From Trichoplax adhaerens (Eukaryota > Placozoa > Uniplacotomia > Trichoplacea > Trichoplacidae): DNA of 64,000 bases. Each line of letters opens with the position of its first letter. The first letter of the stretch is position 1. Below, piece after piece: positions 1 to 13,888 of the stretch. The translations under genes and the position numbers were made by a program. Below the pieces are notes generated by a model. That model was not told the origin of the DNA, ran no database searches, and worked only from the letters and a program-made list of their open reading frames with translations. The stretch spans positions 1,038,640 to 1,102,639 of the forward strand of contig NW_002060952.1 in NCBI RefSeq assembly GCF_000150275.1, in the 5' to 3' direction.

Positions 1-2816
1 CTGAAACGATTCATCGTTCTCCGCATTAACAGTATCATGTCAATCGACATAATTTGTTTACTGTACCATAGCAGACTTTTTCACTTGTAAGTTAAACAGT
101 GCTAACGTTCTACCCTCCCACTCTCAGCCTATGTACACATTTACCCGGCGTGATCGTAGTCCGTTGTCTACGTGCAACGTGGAACATAAACGTGGACATC
201 CTGGACTACAGTACTGATTGCAGTAAAACAAGATTGGAAGCGTTTACACTCGCCAAAATGACCCTTGATTCACATTGATAAAGTAATACTGTAAGTCAAT
301 TTACAGTACTGTCACACACCACTAGTGACAAAGTAGTCTATACACGCCAATCCTTGCGGAGAACGCCACTTACTAACTTAAAGAGGCGAGATTAGCTATA
401 TCACCAAATAATTCAGTTCCAACGATCGAATACTATGGTATAATTATAGCGTCACAGATGATGTAGACGAGATAGTCAGAGATTTACTATCATTTATTAC
501 TGAAGGAATCTTGGCACCCAAGATTATAGTCTTTACAATTAAATATCAATTGAAAAACTTGTTGACTATCTAACCGACTAACGAACTAAAAAGGAATTAA
601 CAAGTACACTCAGTACAGTAGGTCTAGATACAGTATGATAGTACGATAATCGCGATTATTACGAAACTGTACTACTAATCAAGTTATTCGTCTTTATTCG
701 CCGTGATTTGGTACTACGTTAAGATCAAACTCTTCCATATTGGTTTACTACCAGTGCCAGTGCTGCATGTTCGCTATGATATCCTATAATACAGTAGTAC
801 AGTACAGTACTGCAGTGTATTATTGATCACTGTCTCACGTGGTAGCCTCAACTACAGTATTTCCCCATACTGACCGTCACAGTACGCATGAGCGTGTTAT
901 CCTCCCCAATCATTAATAACGATAAAAGAAGAAGACCACAACATACCGACTGATCAACATGAGGTTCAGTAATTAGATATGAAAGAATCGCGTAAAAACT
1001 CGTAAAATGAAATCGAAATTACGGCAACAGTAATGATCTACAATATAATTGTAAATGTAGTGACAAAGGAGCGTACCGTACAATGCATAAGTAGACGTTT
1101 TAGGTGGAATCCGGTAGAAGGAATGCAATGCAGTACTTGCATGTCTAAAACTAGAAGTGAGCAACCAATGCTATGTGTTCTGGCTTCCTGAGCAAATTAC
1201 GATTGCATTCGACCGCTTTACTGCATACTGTAGAGATTAGTGGCAGTGGAATGCATACAGTAGTACAATAAATAGTGTCAAGGAAATCATACCAAGAGTT
1301 TACCTACACTTATTACGAAATAGAAATTTGGTAATTGGTTGAACATACTTAAATGGCCAGCAATTACATTTACACTTTATAAAGCTTAAAACTTATATGC
1401 TTGACTGATGATTACAATCTAGGCACGTACTGTGTTTCTACTTGTTTGAGACATTAAGACAGTCATCTATGAGATAACTACCACAAATAAGTTCTTATTC
1501 TCAGACAACACTAAAGCCTTTTGGTCACTGACGCCAGCATTGATACCTAAAATAGAAGCTCAGCTCATTTATCCAACACGAATAAAGTCGACTCGACTCG
1601 TACGAGTATATTACATCTGATCTATAAACTCTTCTACCTATATTACGACGAAATCTCAGGAGAGAAATGGCTACAACTATACTGTATAGTCATGCAAGCG
1701 GGCTAAATGTAGTTCCCTTTTCATCAGCTACATGAATATTCCACTTCCATTAACTGCACAGACATCGGATAGGAGGACAGTATCAATTTAATTTAAATAT
1801 TACATCGTACTGTAATATCCAGTTGGCTGTAAATACTTACTGCATAGTACGTCTATTTTGCAGACTGACTATCTTTCTAATGCAAAATTATCATAATAGA
1901 CTATTTAAAATGATTCGAAATACTGGCTAACCACTGAAACTATGCACAGTATATTGGGTACCGTGCTTGCGAATAGTTTAAATCGAGTCTTCTGCAAGTT
2001 GAAGGTTGTTGCTAAAAATTAGCGATTTATCATCTCTTAATAATCGCGATAGAAGCTATTCTCGCCATGCCTCCATGAGTATTCAATTACTAATGGCTTC
2101 ATTATAAATCTGAGACCTACGACATCACAAAAGTAAATTTCAAATTTTATTTTTACTATTTCTTGGATTACAAGGTACTAATATTGGCATACCGAACCAC
2201 ACGTGCATAGTATATTATCGATGCAGCTAAATTAATTGGATAGTCTGCTCTATAGGTATAATAAATTTGCGCTAGCAATTAATTAATTCTATAGATACGT
2301 AAGTACAACAAGAATATTTAATCTAACATTGTAACCATGTAGCAATCGTAATATGATTGCAGTTTGCGATAGTTGTTTACCGCATTAAAGCAATATTAAG
2401 TCATTAACATGGGCAATTAATACAATATTTGAGTCAAGATAAAGCGCATGAAATTTTGTGTTGCATGATACAACTTGGCTTAGGAACGTATTCCACAAAG
2501 ATAATATACCATATTTAATGTTAACTAATCCTAATTTTTCTGTTATCAAGCACATCAAAGACAAGCTTGGTATATGCCAAGGGATGACAGACTGTATATT
2601 AATTGATTTATTACTGTACCTGTCAAAGTATCACTACAGAGTATTGCGAAGCACAATCATGAAAACTCCAACATACGCGTATGCAGAGAAATCTCACGGA
2701 AAGTTAGTAAAGGGCTGCATTATTATACTCTCATTGAAGTGTAAACAACGCTATTAATGCCATTTTTTAGTACTATATGTGAACTGCGTATAGGACTGAT
2801 AACTGATAATACAATA
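1..2816. other. Non-coding 3' flank of the SLC6 gene
   Basis: No exon-like coding stretch was recognised on either strand. The only long open frame (2458-2757, +) starts at a non-ATG codon and resembles no family I know. A short GTAC-type repeat patch lies near 791-815. The rest is AT-rich unique sequence that probably holds the transporter 3' UTR at its right end. Confidence 0.6.
2607..2612 (-). terminator. Candidate poly(A) signal for the SLC6 gene
   Basis: AATAAA on the minus strand, about 205 bases past the transporter stop codon at 2817-2819. Spacing and strand suit a polyadenylation signal, but the hexamer is common by chance in AT-rich DNA. Confidence 0.35.
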
Positions 2817-5800
2817 TTAAACGGTTGCATCCGCAGATTTTCCTTCCCCATTCATTTCACGTAGCCTTATTTCTTCTTCGGTTTCGGGTACATAAAGCAA
2901 CTTCACTAATCGCTGTAAAATAAGAAAATGGATAATGTAAATTAATTCTAATTACACTTAAGCTTCCGTTACCTAAAAGTTATGGCATTTATCACTTTAC
3001 AAATATGATGCTGTAAATAAATTGAGTTCTGAATCATGTAGTAAAAATGGAAATAACTACATGTGATTGCTGATCATGTATACTGTTTCGGAGTTAATTA
3101 TTAACAAACTATACATAATATGGCATTTGCTAAATTCATGCAGTTGAGAGCGCTTTACTTGCCTCTTTAAATGTTCCCTCAGTATAAATAAGCTGATAAA
3201 TAGCTGGAAGCAGGATGCATAATAGACATAAGACTGCCATAAGCCAGCCAACAAAATCAGCCCACCAAGGATACAGAATGCCATTGTATGTTATTGGAGT
3301 ATAAAAAACGAGACTGAAGATGAAGACCGCCTAAGTATGCAAATAAAACATCATTAGAATGATTCACGTAAACGATCAAATACTTTACTCTTCATAGAAC
3401 CCTTTATCTATATAATATGTATATACACATTGTACGCGTATATACTGTACATATACGTGTACATTTATTCCAGTATAAATAAAATTTACCGCTATCATAA
3501 GTGGCGTTAAAAAAGCCCAGCAAATGTCCCAAGATATCCAAACTCTCCACGATAACAGCGATCCTATATTGCGTGTATATCGTCTAACACCTTTGCAAAT
3601 AAATATTATGGCCTCAGGGTTTAATTAAAGCTAGATAGTTTATTTTATAATCTACCTTTACGAAAGGAAGAAAAGTATTTTATGTAATAGTAAGTTAAAA
3701 CAATCTCATTTTTACCGTAAAACCATGAAACAGCCATAATCTCGAATAAGACTGTTACAATCATGGCTGTGCCCGCAGAATAGGTATTAAATAAATCAAA
3801 GATATAGATACCACCCTATTTATGTATTAAAATACGAATTAATCTCAAATTTTGCTTCATACTCTTTCATATTGAATTCTATAGGATATTAATAGCAACT
3901 TGGCATACTTTTGTTATACATGTTAGTCCAATCAGGAATTCGACAATGCATAATCCTAAAATAAGATATGGTCTACGAGAAGCGAATAGATTAGGCCAGA
4001 AATCCGTCAATCCTGTAGAAATGGCCTCAACCATAGCAAACTATATTAAAAATTAATGATATTACTCTCATATGAGACCTAGAATCCAGACTAATACTTT
4101 TAACTTTATTAAGAAGAACGCTTTTAATGTTATGAATTATGGAGTGTAAAAATTCATATCAAAAGAACTCTTAATCTTATACGTATAGGAGTACATCGCA
4201 AGTTTAATCGCTTTACCTGACTGTCTAAGCCAAGTGTAATCAACATGAAGAAGAAAAGGATCGACCAAAAATTTGATCCCGGTAAAGTAGATAATCCAGC
4301 AGGGTAAACCATAAATACCAAGCCGGGACCTGCAAAAATTTAGTTAGGAATTGTATTTAAGTAGCTATTCATTTTTCAGAATAACAATATGTCCTAAAAT
4401 ATTTGACGAATAAATAAAACAGGTATATTATCGTTATCGCTTGCCAAATAAAACTTAATGCTCCTTCACATTGCATTTAAGAAAAGATATAATCGTTAGC
4501 ATTATCTAGCGCATTCTATTATTAATTTTAGAGATTTGAAATAATGCTTTTTTTCGAACCTTCATCGACAACTTTTTCGATTGGTAAACCCTGTTGCTTG
4601 GACATATAGCCCAACATTGAAAAAATAACAAATCCAGCAAAGAAACTAGTGCCACAATTTATAGCGCTAATAACGACTGCATCCCTAAATTGAGAATTAA
4701 AATTTAAAATTAATTTTCTGATGCAATAACTTTTAATTAAGTAAATGATTACAATATTGGCTATAGACTCTCCCTAGCTCGTACGCACTTTAGTCAATTA
4801 TACTAATAGCACGGACATTACCCTATCAACTGCAATAATTTTTTGTTAGTTTGCTATGAACAGTACTATCAAACCTTTATGAACTTTAGCTGTATAAACT
4901 AAATAAATGATAATGCCGTACTATTACGGTATGCTTATTTTCTCATTTCGCTTACTTAAGGAAATTGTTATTTCTTTTATTATAGCTAGCAAATGCGATA
5001 AGGGAACCGAAACCCGCACCAAGAGAATAGAAGATTTGAGTTCCCGCCTCTTTCCACGTCTGTCAAAATTTATGATCGCAATTCTTAACGGCTATCACCA
5101 TTAACTTCATGCTATAGTAAGAAATTTGCGCTATTTCCTTTGTAAGTTGAAAGCTGCATAAACATGGATATAAACGTACCTCGATATCAGCAAGCTTCGA
5201 TGTATCTAATTTTAGATAATAGGAAATACCTAAACCTGCACCATCTAATGTTACTCCACGGAAGAATAGAATTACTAATACAAGGTAAGGGAAGGTAGCA
5301 GTGAAATAGACGACCTAATAGCCAAAAATAATATTCGTGTTACTCTTTCAATTGAATAGCGCTATTCATGTATCTAAAAAATCAAATTTTAGAATTACTT
5401 TTCCTGTCCATTTTACTCCTTTAAAGATGCACAAGTAGACTATCACCCAAGCCAGTATAAGAAGCAAGGCTAAATCCCATTTCACTGGTCCACTAATATC
5501 TGGATTAGCTGTCTTGTTTAAAACACGAATACTACATTGGATAAGTTTTAAAATTGGCAATAAATTCATTAGAGCAAAAATAAATAGCGGCCAAATTAAA
5601 AGGCTAGAATTTAGCTTTTATGTCATTTATTTACTTGAAGTATTCGACCGCTGGTGAAATTCCAGACTCATTAACATTAGAACCATTTCGAACTAAACAC
5701 TCAGGCGTATTCCATGAATTATCACATGTTGTCCAAGGTAAAGGAGAGATAAAACTTGCAAACAAGAAATATAGCACCCAGGCTAAGATGACAACGTAAT

Positions 5801-8800
5801 AGATAGATACTAAAAAGGAAACCATGATCATAGAGAAGCCAGTTCCTATAAGCAATAACAGTAGAATAGCAACTGAGCCCTTATTATCATAATTGCTACA
5901 CTGCATTAAGTAAATTTTGAATTCATCATTAATAGATTTTTGCGGTAGCAATATTCATCGTTAGAGAGTTTATTATACCGAATAACAAAGGACAAATTTT
6001 CTTAAAGACAACCGTAGGGCCTTTTACAAAGTACTGTCCGATTCCAAATTCTAATGCCATAAGAGGAACTCCACAGATAGCTAAGGATATGAAATATGGA
6101 ATCAAGAATGCTCCTAAAGAAAGAAAAAGAATTGAATATTTATATTACTAGTATTCAAATCATTTCAAATAAGAATTCTTAAATGTATTGTCATGAGTAC
6201 CAACACTTTATCCGTTGCAATAGTAGAATATCCTAACGCTAACTGCTTAAAATTAATCCTGTCAGCTGGGATCATGATTCGTGCTAATCTGTGTTTACTG
6301 GATACGGCTTATTATCTCCACAAAACAAGTACTCCATCACGCCTACAACTATTTCCATTTGCAAAGCCAACATAAAAAGGATAGCTTATTTCAAGTCATT
6401 TTTATTATTATTGGCCTGATTTTGTATTCCAGATTGGTTGTATAATTCTTTAATGTTGCTGAAAACTCATTAATGGTGAGAATTAGTGACCAATGATTTT
6501 ATCTTATACGGATATCGACGTTTAATCGTGATGCCAATTTCCGAGAAGAGAGTCGAAAATTAATTTCGAATTTAAACACATACGTCACGAGATGAATCAC
6601 GTGCATCTTTGCAGTTTAAACAATTCTCTGCGTTCAAATATATGAACCGCTTAACTTAAACTGGTATTGCTACTCTAGCTATTGAAACTATACTGTAGGT
6701 AAAGAAGGAGAAGAGACGAGTCTAATAGTATTACAAAGTAGATAGCTAAAATATTAGTTTACTGACCAATACGGCGCTTAATATATACAACCAATAAAGC
6801 AACAATCATTGATTTAAAATATGCAAAGTAAAAAAGGACAATAGGAATATATTTTTAATTCATCAAAATTATTTTCTATGGTATCTGGCATCGGTGGCAA
6901 CTATGATCAAGCGTTTAAAGTAAAACATTAATACTGTAGATTCAAGTTACTTCTCGCTTTTCACGGTACCGAATTAAATTATAAACTTGTTTAGCTATCC
7001 CAATGCGAAACAATTTTTACACATTTTCTATTGCAGGTAGAGATCATATTGCTCATGCTCGTATTTTAAGGATTACGAATTAATTCATCAAATGGAATAC
7101 AAATTGAGTCAGTTAGGACAGCTAAATATACACCTAGAGCATGCAACGCAATTTATTGTTATCAGCACAAACCCCGGTTACAAGACGAGCTTACGGATGA
7201 TATATGTACTGAACTACTTATGGTAAGGTCATAACTGCGTTTTAATATAAATGTTGTACTAGTACCCCAGGTATATAAATCGATATATTAGCACTGGTAA
7301 TTACTTTGCTTAAATGGCTTTTTTATTTTTCTTTGCAAATATTTCTAAAAAATTTCCCCTTTATACATATTTCTAAAAGACTCATAAATATATATATATA
7401 ACTTACGTGACGCTGTCATTGCCTTTATTATATATACTATCAAGTTCATAATAATACATGCTAGGAACCCTTCAGCGCTAAATTAGCCTGACTAAATGGT
7501 CTATTTGTTGTTATTGGTCAGGGTTTGCATGTTCGCTTACAATATATGTTAGGGATAGCGATATTAAGTAGTTAAAATACACAGGCATATTTAATTGTTC
7601 TATAAAGGTGTCGTGCATAGTTGCTGTAAGACTCACAGATTTATGAGTATTGGCTAATATTACAGTTGGATTCCTACAATATCATACAGCCCTCAGAAAG
7701 AATCAGTCTCATATATGTATTACACTGGATTGTTAATATCGTCTGATGTTATGGGAAATTATTTACATGTAAACATAAATTGAGCTATTACTGAATTCTT
7801 CTTGAGGTAACAATAGTTTGATATATATCGAGTCTAGCATAGAATAAGCAAATCAGTCTTAGTGCTTCGCAAACTTTCCCGAGCTCAATTCGTATACGTT
7901 ATTTTTTAGCATTGAAGTTAATGTATTCAAGACAGTTACAATACAAATTTTTCGTTGGAATCTTTCTGTGTATCAGTGGATGAAAATATGGATAAATCAG
8001 ATTTTTTTAACTCTATGATGCTATGAAGCCCAAGCAAATGAATTCGTTCGTATTTTTACCATTTTTAAATTTATACCAATTACTGTAATTTTTGCACGGT
8101 GTCATATCACGTAAAAAACCGTGAAGGATACAAAATAATATCTCATGACAGAATATGCTGTTCAAAATTAAATACTATGCAAACAGTTTAACTTTTGTAG
8201 AGAAAAACTGAGATTTGAATCGCACTTCAAGCATTATTTGCCATCTAAAAGTTACTTTATCAATTTAATAATGTATGGTGCTCCGATTTAGTAGCGAAAT
8301 GTAATTAATTTGTGCGTAACAAATTGCCTACTCCAACATCAATACACGAAAATTAAATTTTATAGTAATTCTCTGACATGCTTCAGTAGTGTAGCGTTTA
8401 TACGGGATTTATGATAGTATTCTTCGAAATTAATCGTTTACTCAATATCCTACAGATTGCTATTCCGAATATACAGAAATTCTTCCTGAAAGTTATGTTC
8501 TGCAGAGTATTAAAATGATGGATCGAATTTTAGCTAAAAGGACCAATATTAGATGCGTAGAATATATTGAAAAAAGATGCATAGTGAGACTCTGACAGTC
8601 GTATCGAATACCAAATTTTTAGGTCATGCTGTTTACAAAAGTGTGCAATACCAGTTTAAAATTATTTAGCGTGGCTGTATAAACTATTTAGCACCTATAA
8701 AGCAAGATCAATCGAAAGGATAGCATATGATATACTGTAACCTCATGTAGAGCAATGCAATATGCTATTATACAGTGTATAAAAACCAAAAAGGAACAAT

Positions 8801-9212
8801 TCTATACTATTACGTATAAATGATAGTTTGACAATAGCCAAAGTACTAATATGCATATCGTATTGAATGGCTTCGAATACTGATCTACGCGTAGATGGTT
8901 TAACTATAAAATAAATTTAAAATGTCTTTCACTAGACCCGCTCAGGGAAGGCAATAAAAATAAGTTGATTTATTCCATCCCTTATGATTATTTCGAATCC
9001 TTGTAATAGATACATGCTTCTTTCTTACCTCCTCCATATTTGTAACATAGGTATGGAAATCGCCATAGATTGCCGAATCCCACAGCAAAACCAATGCAAC
9101 TTAGCATAAATTCGATTTTCTTCCCCCATCCTTCACGCTCATATTCTTCTTCACTTTCGGTATCGGCTACAACCTTACCGTCACTAGTGTCTTTATCATC
9201 ACCATCACCCAT
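2817..9212 (-). CDS. SLC6-family sodium-dependent neurotransmitter/amino-acid transporter
   Basis: A Na+/Cl- coupled plasma-membrane symporter of the SLC6 family, assembled from 13 exons: 9212-9029, 6113-5979, 5845-5635, 5531-5399, 5314-5180, 5059-4956, 4684-4560, 4329-4217, 4040-3909, 3815-3716, 3590-3490, 3330-3163, 2912-2817. All junctions keep phase, giving about 578 residues, normal for the family. TM1 carries [10 protein letters not shown] (residues 47-56) followed by the KYGGGAFLIPY motif across intron 1. The large extracellular loop has the [15 protein letters not shown] disulfide signature and two N-glycosylation sequons (NGS, NES). The TM1 position that is Asp in monoamine carriers is Gly45, so the substrate is probably an amino acid such as GABA, taurine, glycine or a related osmolyte. 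ATG 9212 is the first in-frame ATG. Intron 1 is 2.9 kb, the others 72-271 bp. The intron before the last exon is GC-AG. The exact substrate cannot be assigned. Confidence 0.95.
3161..3162 (-). other. GC splice donor (GC-AG intron) in the SLC6 gene
   Basis: The last intron (3162-2913) starts GCAAGT after an exon ending AAAGAG, which is the strict AG|GCAAGT context typical of GC-AG introns. Phase 0 joining reads ...GTFKE to [14 protein letters not shown], as expected of an SLC6 C-terminal tail. Using the GT four bases further on shifts the frame into an unrelated tail. Confidence 0.8.
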
Positions 9213-12200
9213 TTTGATAAGTCTTTCAACAGACAAGATAGAAATAAAATGTTTCTATTGATAACGCGATCGATTTATAATGAAGGTCAGAAGACTATCG
9301 GAAGGTGGACTATCCCAATGATTACGCAGCATGATGTTTGCTTAGCTGTAGTAATTACATTTTATTGTTTTCCTTTTCAACCATATGCGATAAAAATTGT
9401 TTGATATTCATTACTTTGATACGATGTATTTTTTGTAATATTATTAACTAAAATCTTTTATAAAACACGTGGTAGTAACCTATTAATAAGTACTACAATG
9501 GCTAAAATAGCATAATTTAAACAGTAATCAGTATTCGTAATAGTCAACCAAGTCAAGATAAAATTAAAACCGCGAAGAGAGATTGGTTGTCTTAAATACA
9601 ATAGCGTAAAACTGGACAGTCTTTCCTGTGAAATACATAACTTACATACAAAAATTTTGATGCCTTCGTACTCTAAATAATAAAGTGTGTTGCATGTCAA
9701 ATACATTTTATTTCTTGAAAAGTAAAAGTAAGTATTTTTTTAATATTTTAAAGCCATAGAAATTTGTCAAGGTAGCCATTACTAGAACTTTATAACTACA
9801 TGAGTTAGTAGAGTGAAGATCGCTTGATTCATATTGTGTATTTAATTAAAAGTAGAGACCCTGCTACGCTAGTTAAATGTTTACTTATAAAAATGGGTTA
9901 TTTTACCGTGCAGCTATAAGATACTCTAATAACATATTGTAGTATTTAGTGCATCGACTAATTTGAAACCGAATCATTACGAAAGCCCATTGCTTAATGC
10001 GAATTTCAATGCTATAATGAGAGATAAATTGATAGTTCTGATCGTTAATTACGTTACTTTTTATGGAAGATAAGGATGTTCCATAATTTATGATAAAATG
10101 CATTTCTTACAAATGATGAATTTTAAATTTACGTCACTACAACCATATGCATTATTAAATCGAGAAATTAGCTAAATCTGTCCTTATGCGACCATATTTA
10201 GGTTTCTAGCAAACTTGAATATTGATATAAAGGTGATAATGGCAGGCTAGCAAATTTACAATATTAAAACTGTACAATATTTTCGATGGTGCCATGGAAG
10301 ATCAGCATGCAAATTTATTTTAAGAGTCTTGAAGAAGTAGGCGATACATTCCATAAGTTAAGATAGCTCTGGTCGGCTAACTCTAATCTTTCAGAATTAG
10401 ATCAAAATCTCTATTTCTTTATAATGCTTTTAAAATTATCGAGTTCACAATAAAATTGCTTTGAAGAATGCGATAATAGCATATAGTTCAGTCTTCTAGA
10501 CGTACATTATTATGCTCCGTATAAGTTGCATGGTACGGTACCCTATTCAACAATTAGCCCTCTATATGTCAATATAAGCAGTAATTGAAAAGGGTACTTA
10601 AGTTCAAGCCATAAAATTGTTATGTGATACGATTGTATAGATACTGGTACTATATAAATATAGTTAGGAATTTCTCAGCGTCTTTCACACTTTGAATAAG
10701 AAATTTTGTTTAGAATTCGCTTTACTTACGATGGATGAGCATGTTACTATCTTTATATGTTGTGTTGTAAACATATGTTTAGAATATTGCAATGTCATAC
10801 TTAAAGTTTGAATTTGTAAACTATAATTCTAAATGTTATCAGTACAATAATATTTGTAAACATCGTTTACAATCTATTGAAATTATTTAGTATCTTTCAG
10901 CCATATACTATATATGAATATGACTTTAATTGAAACACTACATAATGTTTATTACTTAAGAGGTAGGAGCAGTAATTTTGGGAATTTATCCATTTAAATT
11001 TGATATGAAATTGCCTTCATTCTTATAATCCAAATAATGGTAAAAAATTCCTTATTTCTGATCCGATTCTTTCGATAATTCTGAGGAACGTCCATGCATT
11101 CGTGTAACATGTACAATATTACAACTTGCAATAAGAGTATTTACGTAGACTCCGTATTTTATAAATCTTAAATAAGAATATTATAAACAAATTCATAGAT
11201 TTTCTACATAAATAGGAAAGTTTAGATCATGCTGTTGTACGCATTTGCATGCAAATTTACGAATATGGATAAAATTCATTAGATATAAAATGATCCAGGA
11301 TTACTCATCTCTGATAAGACGGTGAAAATAGAATTGACACTACTCATTCAGCTACTTATTATCGATGAAATTGAGCCGTCTCGTATCTTTCTATATACAA
11401 GATTTGCTGGATCGTATCCCTACTGTCCTACTCTCCTGTGAATATTACATATATAACCGATGATAAAAATACCTGTTTTTAGAGTATTTAACGTTGTACA
11501 TTAACTATGTTCATATCCAGAATCTGCAAATTTTAGGTTCATCTATTTAACCCCTTAGCTTGTTAAAGCAAAGATCACTTTCATTAATACTCATATCCGG
11601 TTTTTTCTATACTATATCAAAGTGGTACAATTTTTGAAAGTTAAATATGCGTATATTTATGAATTAATTATTTATAAACAAAGAGTCTGTACATCCGAAT
11701 TTGATTGCACTATAGTAGCTATTGTTTCGTGTTCTGATAACGCACTATAAATATTATTACTTGAAGTAGTAAGCTAGTGCAATTAGCGATAGAAAATCAT
11801 CGATTTCTGCGATAAATAAGTATAATTAATGAGGTAATAGCATACTACATCAGGAATATAAAATGAGAGACCGATGATCGAAACAGGGAAAATAATGCCG
11901 AATTTGCAGTTGGACATTAATATGCTCGTAACTGATATTGTGGAAAGAATAGAGTGCCCGTAATAATTTTTTGATACCTAGTTGAAATACCATCATACCT
12001 GCATACAAACTATAACCTCTCTAAATGATCTAAATCGTTCGATATTACAAATTTATTTGATTCGATAACTCGATAGCTTTTAATGATAAAAAATGCTGTC
12101 TAATAGCAGTTATTGATTGATATACCTCTAAAACATTGCTAGTGTTCTTTTACATTATGAGCAAATATTTGAAATGCTATCGCTATAACGCACCCTTGTA

Positions 12201-13826
12201 GCGTTGACTATATCACTGTTCAGATCCTATTTTTAATTAATGTAATGTAATCCTTGCCGATTACTATTTTGCATGATATAATGTCCTCAAACTGATAAAA
12301 CCGATACAAGTATAATTTTCGAGGTCATAATAATACTGTATAAACTAAACTGTATAAGCTAATGTTTAGTACTTATTTATTTTATCTAGACAGCAAGGCA
12401 TATTTAACTGCTTATTTTCGCCTGATGCGGCCGGTGCAGTATTGGCAATCAGTAATGCAATGTCTATAGATAGTGAATAGTTCGATGACATTAATGAGAC
12501 AGGAAATGGCATCGCTGACTATTGTGAGCAATAAGCGAAGGGTAAGATTATCGTACTGAATCACAAATTAATACCATGAAACGAATGGGAATGTATAACT
12601 TGCTTTTGTATATTATTAATACGCATAGATTATTATAGTGAGAGGTAGCCAGACTATTTTCGTGCACTTCTAAGAGAATATCCCTCTTAAAAGTTACTGC
12701 TATTTGTAGTATGGATCTTATAATCATTAACTCTAAGTAATTTAAGTATAATATTATTTTTTATGATTTATGCCCTTTTGATAAGAATTCTATTAACATT
12801 CAGAAATCAAATTCAGAGGTCAAGTTTAAACGAATCGTACAAGATATAAAATTTATGTATTGTATACGTTCGCAACACTAACATTAGTTTTGATTGCTAA
12901 CTACGCCATGCTTCAATTATGATAGGTCTTGGGCCATATGATTATATACGTATATCTATATACAGTCACGAGAAATACTCCTCGAAAATTTACTTTAAAT
13001 CATTACACTTATTTTTATCTCAATATGAACATTCCTTATGGTAAATAGTAGTAAACATGCAAAACCGGTTTTTATTTCTTGTGTGGGTGTTGTCTCTTGT
13101 GGTCGATGTCAAATAAAGAACAATACCCATTAGTTTACGCGTTGTCAGTTATATCATATAGACTCTAACGAAGATCAACAACTGTATACAACTTGCAGAC
13201 AATTGTAATTCCGCATCAGATAGGCCAAATAAATATGAAACGAGTATCGTAGTAGTGTTTTCTGAGGTAATAATCTTTGGGTGATCTATGTATGCATATA
13301 CAAATACTCGTATGTATAACGTTACGGCCAATATCGGTAATGCGACGTAAGACTAAAGTTGTATAGTCGATTGATACTTTCCGGATGCATGAAATCCTGT
13401 TGCTTCAAAGCTACAAAAGCATTGTCTACGTAGCAAATTGCAACCTACCGTTTTGAGTTAAAAATATGTCGTAGATCTTCGATGAACTGCTAACAGTGCA
13501 GAAGTTTACTGAATTGATTGACTATTTGAATGTGAAATGTAAACTATAGTACAACATGGGGTACTAGCCATACTACTCTACAATAACATTACACGTACAG
13601 TAAAAAAGTATCACCATCTGGTCTGCATACAGTATTTGCACGTCTGCATGGCCTAATCATCTAATAACTGTCACAACTATACTGAGAATGGTCTCCATTT
13701 AGTGTAATGACTGTATTTACAGTATGCAATTAAATATAATATATGTACTCAATCCATAGACTGCATACAATTTTAACAATTCCTGATTGGATATGAGAGC
13801 AGAATTTAATGTTCGCCCGGAACTAA

Positions 13827-13888
13827 AACAACATTCCACAGTCAGGTCACAGTTTGTACAAACTGTGACCTGACTGTGGAATGTTGTT
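13827..13888. repeat. Perfect 62-bp palindrome
   Basis: Two 31-base arms without spacer, centred between 13857 and 13858. The left arm starts AACAACATTCCACAGTCAGG and the right arm is its exact reverse complement. Base pairing stops at 13826/13889. It is not made of the simple GTAC motif common elsewhere in the window. Confidence 0.95.

Noticed and set aside
2458-2757. 99-codon open frame on the plus strand beyond the SLC6 stop
   Set aside because: It begins at a non-ATG codon, lies antisense to the probable 3' UTR, and has no domain or recognisable composition.
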